64,000 nt of DNA from positions 1,317,001 to 1,381,000 of the forward strand of contig JAQFVV010000231.1 of NCBI GenBank assembly GCA_028023455.1, written 5' to 3'. Of this stretch, positions 56,738 through 64,000 are shown piece after piece. The notes beneath the pieces are model-generated. The model was not told the DNA's origin, searched no databases, and saw nothing but the letters and a program-made list of their open reading frames with translations. The position numbers and the translations under genes are program-made. Every line of letters begins with the position of its first letter. Positions within the stretch are counted from its first letter, which is position 1. The DNA is from Epiperipatus broadwayi (lineage: Eukaryota > Onychophora > Udeonychophora > Euonychophora > Peripatidae).

Positions 56738-57120
56738 CAAGGGTCCCCAACCATGCACATTCTATAATACAGGCCAAGTGGCGGGCACCATTTATTTTTT
56801 CAATCAGATGGCAGGCATCATTTATTTTTTCAATGTAATTTATAGTTGGATATTGTTAATAATACACATAATGTACAAAAAAATATTTATTTCAAAAATA
56901 AAATTTTAACATATAATTAATGTTTATATTTTTACGCTGTAAAAGTATAGTATGCCCTACAATTTGATTACAATATAATATAATAATTTATAAAAAAATT
57001 TAAAAATTAAATTTATTTCTATCAGAAAAATAATTTTTTATCGTGTTCAGATAGCGGCGGGCACACTTAAAATAGTCTGCAGGTGCCATGGTGCCCGTGG
57101 GCATATGGTTGGGACCCCTG
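56738..57120. mobile_element. hAT-type MITE, 383 bp, with perfect 8-bp target duplication
   Basis: The left end is CAAGGGTCCCCAACCATGC and the inverted right end is CAGGGGTCCCAACCATATGC. AACTAAGA flanks both sides (56730-56737 and 57121-57128). CAGGGGTCCCCAACC-like ends with 8-bp duplications are characteristic of hAT elements. The interior is AT-rich and non-coding. Confidence 0.9.
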
Positions 57121-57149
57121 AACTAAGACATGCAAAAAAAATTTATGAT

Positions 57150-57240
57150 TCAACAGATGTTCATTTTGTGCTGAACCAGCATTCATCAGTTGGTCCAATC
57201 ACATTCTCTTACACATATCTTTACCATTGTTCAGTATATA
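57150..57240 (-). repeat. family-D fragment with decayed hammerhead
   Basis: Minus strand: GGACCAACTGATGAATGCTG, GTTCAGCAC, then AAAATGAAC. CTGATGA and most of stem II survive, but GAAA and the 3' strand of stem I are lost. Confidence 0.6.
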
Positions 57241-57544
57241 TAGATGGCTAATTACTACAGTTTAATTGATAAGTGTCAAACATACTGACCTCACAACTTT
57301 GACACAAATCACTTGACGAAAGTATACTAATAATTTTATTAGTCATTTCGTTAGATTAAAGATTATAGTGGGGAGAGTGGTGTGGTGAAAATTATACTAC
57401 AGAAATATGATTCATTAAATGGATAATCTCTAGTCTAATAAATGATTAATAAAAATTATTGAAAACAACAATCTTTCAACAAATGATACTCCTGCTACCC
57501 AGCATGCAGCATTATGTGGTTGAGAAATCCATATTTAATAACTG

Positions 57545-58138
57545 TGAAATCACAATAACCACTATAGTGAAGCTGTGAAATATATATATATATATTTCAC
57601 AGCTTCACTGTAGTGGTTATTGTGAATATATATATATATATATATATCACAGCTTCACTGTAGTGGTTATTGTGGATATATATATATATATATATATATA
57701 TCACAGCTTCACTGTAGTGGTTATTGTGGATATATATATATATATATATATCACAGCTTCACTGTAGTGGTTATTGTGGATATATGTATATATATATATA
57801 TATCACAGCTTCACTGTAGTGGTTATTGTGGATATATGTATATATATATATATATATATCACAGCTTCACTGTAGTGGTTATTGTGGATATATATATATA
57901 TCACAGCTTCACTGTAGTGGTTATTGTGGATATATATATATCACAGCTTCACTGTAGTGATTATTGTGGATATATATATATATATATATATCACAGCTTC
58001 ACTGTAGTGGTTATTGTGGATATATATATATATATCACAGCTTCACTGTAGTGGTTATTGTGGATATATATATATATATCACAGCTTCACTGTAGTGGTT
58101 ATATATATTTCACAGCTTCCCTGTAGTGGTTATTGTGG

Positions 58139-58169
<31 letters not shown>

Positions 58170-58287
58170 AGCTTCACTGTAGTGGTTATTGTGGATATAT
58201 ATATATATATATATCACAGCTTCACTGTAGTGGTTATTGTGGGATATATATATATAGATCACAGCTTCACTGTAGTGGTTATTGTGG

Positions 58288-58318
<31 letters not shown>

Positions 58319-58389
58319 AACTTCACTGTAGTGGTTATTGTGGATATATATATATATATATATCACAGCTTCACTGTAGTGGTTATTGT

Positions 58390-58424
<35 letters not shown>

Positions 58425-58605
58425 AGCTTCACTGTAGTGGTTATTGTGGATATATATATATCACAGCTTCACTGTAGTGGTTATTGTGGATATATATATA
58501 TCACAGCTTCACTGTAGTGGTTATTGTGGATATATATATATCACAGCTTCACTGTAGTGGTTATTGTGGATATATATATCACAGCTTCACTGTAGTGATT
58601 ATTGT

Positions 58606-58648
<43 letters not shown>

Positions 58649-58682
58649 AGCTTCACTGTAGTGGTTATTGTGGAAGCTGTGA
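57545..58682. repeat. minisatellite of about 23 units: 30-bp core plus variable (TA)n
   Basis: Each unit has TCACAGCTTCACTGTAGTGG and TTATTGTGGA followed by 6-36 bases of alternating TA. I count about 23 cores from 57598 to 58672. The array starts with one inverted core (57550-57580), giving a hairpin at the left edge, and ends with AAGCTGTGAAATAC, again inverted. Core changes are few (CTTCCCTG, CACAACTT, GTAGTGATT), while the TA length varies freely. The long plus-strand frames here (57767-58720) are repeat translation, not genes. Confidence 0.97.
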
Positions 58683-58689
58683 AATACGC

Positions 58690-59390
58690 AGTATTAATAT
58701 ACATTATTTCCATTAGATAATTTACAAGACTGACTGTGGATACTTGAAGCAGTGAACATTATCAAATCGTATATATTATGCATTAAAAGTGTACACACAC
58801 CCGCAATATTATATAATTTTTAAATAAATACATTTAGCCATCAATAGAATAGACAGAAAATATGGAATAATGCAATTAAAAAAAGAAAATAGTACAGGAA
58901 TACATCTCTAGAGAAAAAGTGACCACAAAATGAAAAAAAAATGACTGGCTGAGATATGAATCACAATGGTGCTCAGGCAACAAAGTGAGCTTAAGAACAT
59001 TGATCATTTTCCAACTGTGAATAATGGAAACAGTGAATGTTTGATCTATAGATTTGAAATAAGTGACTGCAGTTTAAGTTGTAGTTTTTACACAAAAAAA
59101 TAAATGTAAAGAAGATAGGGCCAAAATGTATACAGTAATTTATCTTATAGTTAGTTCTCAGTTTGAATAGGTTTTGTAGCAAAATTACATTAAAATTCAA
59201 TTATTACTTTAAATGTTCCTTGAAATAATAAATGTAATGAAAATATTTTTTAACGTGTAGAAATATTAAAATTATATTCAGAATAAATAAAAACACTAGT
59301 TTCTACGTCTTTATTAGCGTTAAGAGTATTTTTTTTATGTCATGTATGCCATAAATATCATTAATAATTAATACACTATACAGGCTTAAA
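58690..59390. other. no feature recognised
   Basis: AT-rich sequence; a minus-strand frame at 58991-59200 has no domain. Confidence 0.4.
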
Positions 59391-59394
59391 CCTG

Positions 59395-59960
59395 CATATA
59401 TATATATATATATATATATATGCGTGATTCGAACTCAGACTTTCATACAACCCTCAATTCTCCATGCCATCTCATATTGCTAATCCACCTGATCACACAC
59501 ATTGAAAAGATAAATATTCACCAATATATGTATTTCATGCTAAACCAGCACTTGTCAGTTGGTCTAGATTACCATCTCCATACATATATATATATAATCA
59601 GTGTTCAGCTTTATATTAAGATAGCCAATCTTCATACTTTAATGGACAGGCTTCAAACTACTCCAATTCACAACTCTTCAGCATTCCATTTCATTGAAAA
59701 TCTAATGATGGAACATTCAAAGTTCACATTAGTGCCAAGGTAGTCATCCTACCCATGTTGACATTTAATCATTCTGACCCCTCATGTACAGAAGAATGGG
59801 TAAGATGACAGCCTTAGCACAAATGTGGACTTTGAACGTTCCATCATCAGATTTTCAATGAAATGGAAGCCTGAAAAGTTGTGAGTTGGAGTAGCTTGAA
59901 ACCTGTTCATTAAAGTATGAAGATTGGCTGAACGCTGATTGTATATATGTGTGGAGATAC
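59395..59960. repeat. family-D repeats, inverted pair
   Basis: The left, minus-oriented unit (59420-59790) has the B-box-like ATTCGAACTCAGACTTTCA, a hammerhead at 59509-59576 and the CTCATGTACAGAAGAATGGG leader. The plus-oriented remnant (59790-59960) has ATGGAAGCCTGAAAAGTTGT and GAAGATTGGCTGAACGCTGA and stops at GTGTGGAGATAC before the hammerhead. The frame at 59420-59743 only crosses the repeat. Confidence 0.78.
59509..59576 (-). ncRNA. hammerhead ribozyme remnant (family D), one core change
   Basis: Minus strand: ACCAACTGACAAGTGCTGG, then TTTAGCAT, GAAA, TACATATA and TTGG. Stem II pairs well with G-U pairs. Core G8 is changed to A (CTGACAA), and the outer stem I is weakened. Confidence 0.5.
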
Positions 59961-61105
59961 TTTGTCAAAATCCAGAATAATATAAAAATAATTATGCCCA
60001 GGAGCAATTACAAAACATATTTCTGCACATCTGAGCAATGAATATAATTACTACCAGCTTGCAGTGCCACCAAACATATATACCCAACATTCTTATATAC
60101 AAATTCCGTTGATTAAAATGATAATTCTGAAAAGATGTGTATAAATATGTTGCAGCAAAAATAAATATTTGCAATTATTATGTCAAACATATTCTTTTAA
60201 AAGGTTTAATTCATTTTATATCCCTGAATAAATTAGTGTAGTGAAACAAAGTCTAGAGCTAAAGACCATAATTCATTTCTCTCATTTCCGATTCTCGAAC
60301 ATTCGATTATCTTTACATTATAAATATTTTACCGTATAGTGATTTAATTAAACTTCTCCCAATACATTATATAATCCACGTTTTGTTTTTTTGTTTTTTT
60401 TTTAAAAAAGAGGGAGAAGGAAAATATTACTGACCAATGAAATAGATTAGTTTTGTTTCAATCTTTTTTAGATTTCTAGTTTTCATTTCAATAGTAATTG
60501 AAATATTAAAACCACAGATGCATAAATCTCATTATTTAAATATTTTTTTCTTATTTAGCATTGATTCCATTCCCAGGTAACCATTTAACAAAAATAATAC
60601 CGAAAATAAAACATATGTACATACATGCATTCTGTACATATATATATGAAAATAAAATAAAAATAACACAGATCTCTATTTCAGCATGAAACTAACTTTC
60701 GACCATATATCGTATAAAAGACGCTCTTCAATAAACGCCGAATAATAAAAATATCAAGCCAATTAAGTATCACAGGATGTTTTAATAGGTTGAGCGTTGA
60801 CTAAAGCTCTTCACTTTTGAGTCTAAAGCTGAAAGTTTCTGAATCAAATGAAATGAAAAATAAATCCTTCTGAACAATTAAGCCATACAATTATTTTTAA
60901 CAGATTTACAAATCTTATTATTTAAAAATGTAAAATTTTGATTAGTTATGTAACCAATCCCACTAATTGTTTAACAACAACAACAACAAAAAAAAACATC
61001 TCACAAAATCAAATGTATTTTTATGAATTTATGATAATGATAAGCAAATGTCTTTAAAGAGCCATTTTCCAGGCAATATTAAATGACTTCCTCGGCTGAC
61101 TGAAG
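59961..61105. other. no feature recognised
   Basis: AT-rich sequence with T- and A-runs near 60386 and an (AAC)n tract near 60975. No gene seen. Confidence 0.4.
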
Positions 61106-61108
61106 GAA

Positions 61109-61262
61109 ACATTGTAAATCTGACTAAATTCAGAAAACCTTTTCTTATCTGGCCCAATTCAAACCTATATGCAACAACATTGTAAATCTGACTAAATTCA
61201 GAAAATGTTTTCTTATCTGGCCCAATTCAAACCTATATGCACTACCACTACACCAGGAGGCC
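61109..61262 (-). mobile_element. short tRNA-like repeat with a 68-bp tandem duplication
   Basis: Units 61109-61176 and 61177-61244 share ACATTGTAAATCTGACTAAA and CTGGCCCAATTCAAACC. On the minus strand the right edge reads GGCCTCCTGGTGTAGTGGTA, like a tRNA acceptor/D-arm and A box, and continues with GGTTTGAATTGGG, B-box-like. The two boxes are too close for an intact tRNA, so this would be a truncated tRNA-derived SINE. Confidence 0.5.
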
Positions 61263-61640
61263 CATCTTACAATTATATACATATTCCAAATTAGCTTATG
61301 ATATATATGTGTGTGTGCACAGTTACCGTAAATAAACCGTTGCTTTATAATTTATAATCATTTCAAAACATTTGCTAATCAAAACCACATTACCCAAAGT
61401 TTTCACAAGTGAAAAGTTCTGTACAGCAAATATTTTGGATGTATTTATTTGCTATAACGGCATTATATTGATATTTTGACCACCTGAATTGCAGGGATAG
61501 CTCTGGTAAATTCCTGAATGACCTCTAGTACTTAGTAAATGACTGGTGTGATCTGGTTCAAAAAACAGTATAAACTAATAATAGCAAGCAAATGAAAATA
61601 TGGTCTATCTCAGTAAAATGGATAACTGATGTAAAAAAAA
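61263..61640. other. no feature recognised
   Basis: AT-rich, no gene or clear repeat seen. Confidence 0.4.
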
Positions 61641-61644
61641 ACAC

Positions 61645-62640
61645 AAGGCAATTTTTATTACGATGATGATAATGATTCAAAATATTCTTCTTGAAACTCA
61701 CTATACTACTGAAAATGATTTTTAAAATATTTGAAGTTATTCTTGAAATCCTCTACTCGAATCACCTATAAAAACTTTGTTGCAAGCTTCTGACTGTTCT
61801 GAATAGAACCATAAGCTGCTCCTTTTATGACCATCATTAAGTTTCCAAATTGTCAAATACCAATAGGAGTTAAATCAGGAGAACTAGATGTTCAATGCAG
61901 CAATGCCTTCTTCTTGGTCAAAACATTGTGCATGATTGTGTTATGGTGGGCTAGTGCATTATCATACAACTTTGACCAAAAGCCTTGTTTGTAATATTCA
62001 TCACTTATGCAAAATTGTGGTTCACAAATGTTTCAAAACATTCAAACACTAACTTAGTATTTATTGTGTGATCTTCAGAAATGTATTTGTTGTGAAGAAA
62101 GCCTTAATACTGAGAAATTTTGATTTCTCTCTTCTGTATTCATTTTTTTTTTTTGTATGTTTTGGTTTTTTCAGATGATCTCCATTCTGCTTTTTGGTAC
62201 TTTAATGATGGCTCTTGGAAACACCATCTCTCATTACCCATAATGATGTTTAACATAAATTTTGGATCCCTAATTGGGTTCTTTGATTGTGTCTACATTG
62301 TTCTAATCTGCATCTTTTTTAGATAATTTTAAACAAGTACAAAAAATATGCATATTGAGTAAATTCCTCAATGGAGCTGACAGACGCACACTGATCTGTT
62401 CAAGGAATTTTGGCAACTTTTTATATTTCTTCATTTTCAATTGGTTTTTTTTTTTGATGGGCCTTCCCATTGATCAATTCCAACCCTCACTTTCTCTGCC
62501 ATCATAGAATCTTTCAAACCACTTAAAAACATTCTTGCCATTCATGATATCATGGCCCTATACAGTTTGAATCATTATAAACATTTCAGTGACCAATTTA
62601 AAACAATGTCACCTTTCATCACACCTTATACCTTTTGTGG
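61645..62640 (-). pseudogene. mariner-type transposase relic
   Basis: Read on the minus strand in several frames. Near 62480-62545 it has NGKNVFKWFERFYDGRESEG followed by SMGRP, a typical mariner transposase helix-turn-helix region and GRP linker. Near 61930-61970 it has YDNALAHHNTI, the catalytic Asp box (usually HDNAxxH). Near 61865-61890 it has SSPDLTPIGI, the motif before the third catalytic residue. A KNNFKYF region lies near 61700. Numerous stops and frameshifts make it dead. I did not identify the inverted terminal repeats. The plus-strand frame at 62120-62326 is incidental. Confidence 0.8.
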
Positions 62641-63100
62641 TGAATAAATAATCACATTGTTATGTAACATGTGTTAACCCAGAGATGATGCTTCAGCTAA
62701 CTTGGAAAGAGAACCAGTTACCTTTTCACTCGGATATACCACATCCACAATCCAAATTATACACTCACACATGCACACACACACACACTCATAAAAATAA
62801 AATAGAAATTCATATAACATTACAATACTAGCCCAAAACAAAATTTTACTCAAATTCTTCCACAACCATGGTTTCATCTATTAGCAAATAGATCTTCTCA
62901 AGTAAAATTCAATTAAACATACCATATATTTATGAGTTTTAAAAACTAAATTCTGAATCTATTTACACTATTGGCTAACCAATTCAAGATAAACATATTG
63001 TATAATACAATTCATATTACTGTTCTGGATCATAAAATATTTTAGTTATTTGGTCTTTTTTTTTTAAAATGTATGTCTATAAAAAACTATTTTTAATTAA
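62641..63100. other. no feature recognised
   Basis: AT-rich sequence with a short CA tract near 62770-62790. No gene seen. Confidence 0.4.
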
Positions 63101-63104
63101 ATGC

Positions 63105-63765
63105 TTCATTTCACATCATCATCATCATCATCATCATTTCCAATCATTATTGATCCATTGCAGAATGAAGGTTTCTCCAAATTCAATCCATCTTCTCCAA
63201 TATCTAGGCTCTCTTCTCCAAATCAACCTAGCACTCTTCCTTGTTTCATCCATCCATCTCACATGTGGTCTCTTTCTAAGTTTTTTACAACATCTTGATA
63301 TCCGGTTTAAGATTTCAACTGTCTATCTACATCACTTCAACACTCTTCCTTATTTGATGCATCAATTTTACATGTGGTCTCTCCTTCTAGATCTTTTATA
63401 CACTCTTGGTATACCGTTTAAGATTTCAACTGTCCATATATTATCATCTCTTCTTGCAATATGTTCATTCCAACTCCACTTCACTCTCTCAATTCTTTAA
63501 ATGATGTCAATAATATTTGGTTTATCTCTCACTCATGTATTTCATTTTCTATTTCTTATTATTACTCCTAACCTATATCTCTTCATACTTCACTGAGTAA
63601 TCTGATAGCTCTGTATTTTTCTTCTGTTAAATGTCCAAGTCTAAGATCCATAAGTAAGAACTGGTGTAAAAACCTTCCTTTTCAAACACATAGGCATGTT
63701 TCCTTTTAAAGGCGACTTACCTAATAGATTGGTGGTGAAATTTCAGTCTTCATTAAAATCATTAT
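63105..63765 (-). pseudogene. RTE-type LINE 3' fragment with internal duplication and (TGA)n tail
   Basis: On the minus strand, from 63765 downward, it encodes KVFTPVLTYGS-like sequence ending in a TWTFNRRKIQ-like stretch near 63610-63680. An IERVKWSWNEHIARRDDNIW box lies at about 63430-63490, then the PRVYKRSRRR-like end and the INLEKPSFCNG-like terminus. It ends in a (TGA)n tract at 63115-63137. A 109-bp segment is duplicated in tandem (63232-63340 and 63341-63449), so the RDDN-to-HMW part occurs twice. Stops are present. The plus-strand frames at 63069-63500 are antisense shadows. Confidence 0.82.
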
Positions 63766-64000
63766 GATTATTTATGATCGTTAAATACTTGATAGTATTT
63801 AACAAACTAACTAAATTTAACTTTCAAAGATAAGTTATTGAAGATCTCAAGAGTATTTTTATATCTACTATACATTTTTTTATTAACTTACTAGCTACCG
63901 GCCAATTTGTGCTTGACAGATACCCATCTTTGCCATGTAAACAAATTGACATTAATACAGAAAGTGGAATTGTTATTTACAACTTTATTAAAAATGGTTC
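63766..64000. other. no feature recognised
   Basis: AT-rich sequence to the window edge; nothing identified. Confidence 0.4.

Noticed and set aside
57767-58720. Long overlapping plus-strand open frames with Tyr-Ile and SFTVVVIVD-like repeats
   Set aside because: They are direct translations of the minisatellite core and its TA spacers. The same pattern appears in several frames and there is no gene context.
63069-63500. 143-residue plus-strand frame with a poly-His run
   Set aside because: Antisense of a LINE 3' end; the His run is the (TGA)n tail read on the opposite strand.

Overview
This is AT-rich eukaryotic, almost certainly invertebrate-animal, intergenic or intronic DNA. I see no host protein gene. 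Nearly all open frames are short, cross simple repeats, or lack recognisable protein features; the only ones with family signatures belong to transposable elements. The mixture of a Penelope-like element (PLE), RTE-type LINE fragments, tRNA-derived SINEs, mariner and hAT relics, long (TA)n/(TG)n tracts and many foldback repeats fits a lophotrochozoan such as a mollusc, but the sequence alone does not prove the taxon.

Layout: 1-11 kb is mostly unique AT-rich sequence with short tandem duplications. 11.2-12.2 kb holds two inverted RTE LINE pieces. 13.8-16.6 kb holds a hammerhead-like remnant, a 5'-truncated PLE with intact reverse transcriptase and GIY-YIG motifs, and a family-B repeat. 17-22 kb has a family-D repeat, a tRNA-like SINE and a direct repeat. 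22.4-25.0 kb is a large foldback repeat interrupted by a 1.7 kb DNA transposon with 8-bp target duplications. 25.7-27.7 kb, 34.0-35.2 kb and 37.9-38.5 kb are clusters of hammerhead-bearing repeats. 30.6-32.3 kb has a palindromic MITE and a second PLE arranged as an inverted pair. 39.4-40.2 kb is a tandemly amplified SINE-like unit. 42.7-52.4 kb is repeat-rich with more foldbacks and family-D units. 52.8-55.1 kb is a decayed RTE LINE carrying two nested insertions (a tRNA-Gly retrocopy and a hammerhead repeat). 56.7-58.7 kb has a short hAT element and a long minisatellite. 61.6-62.6 kb is a mariner relic, and 63.1-63.8 kb another LINE 3' end.

The most interesting content is a set of three dispersed repeat families (B, C and D, my labels) carrying hammerhead-ribozyme-like motifs: the CUGANGA and GAAA core boxes, a paired stem II, a stem I formed across the cleavage site, and an extremely short stem III whose sequence is self-complementary. 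Two families occur head-to-tail with units of about 446 and 474 bp, and many copies form inverted pairs. This matches the small, dimer-acting hammerheads known from Penelope-like retroelements and retrozymes. Several copies keep every core base, and stem I shows a compensatory change between copies. The inference is from primary sequence and hand folding only.
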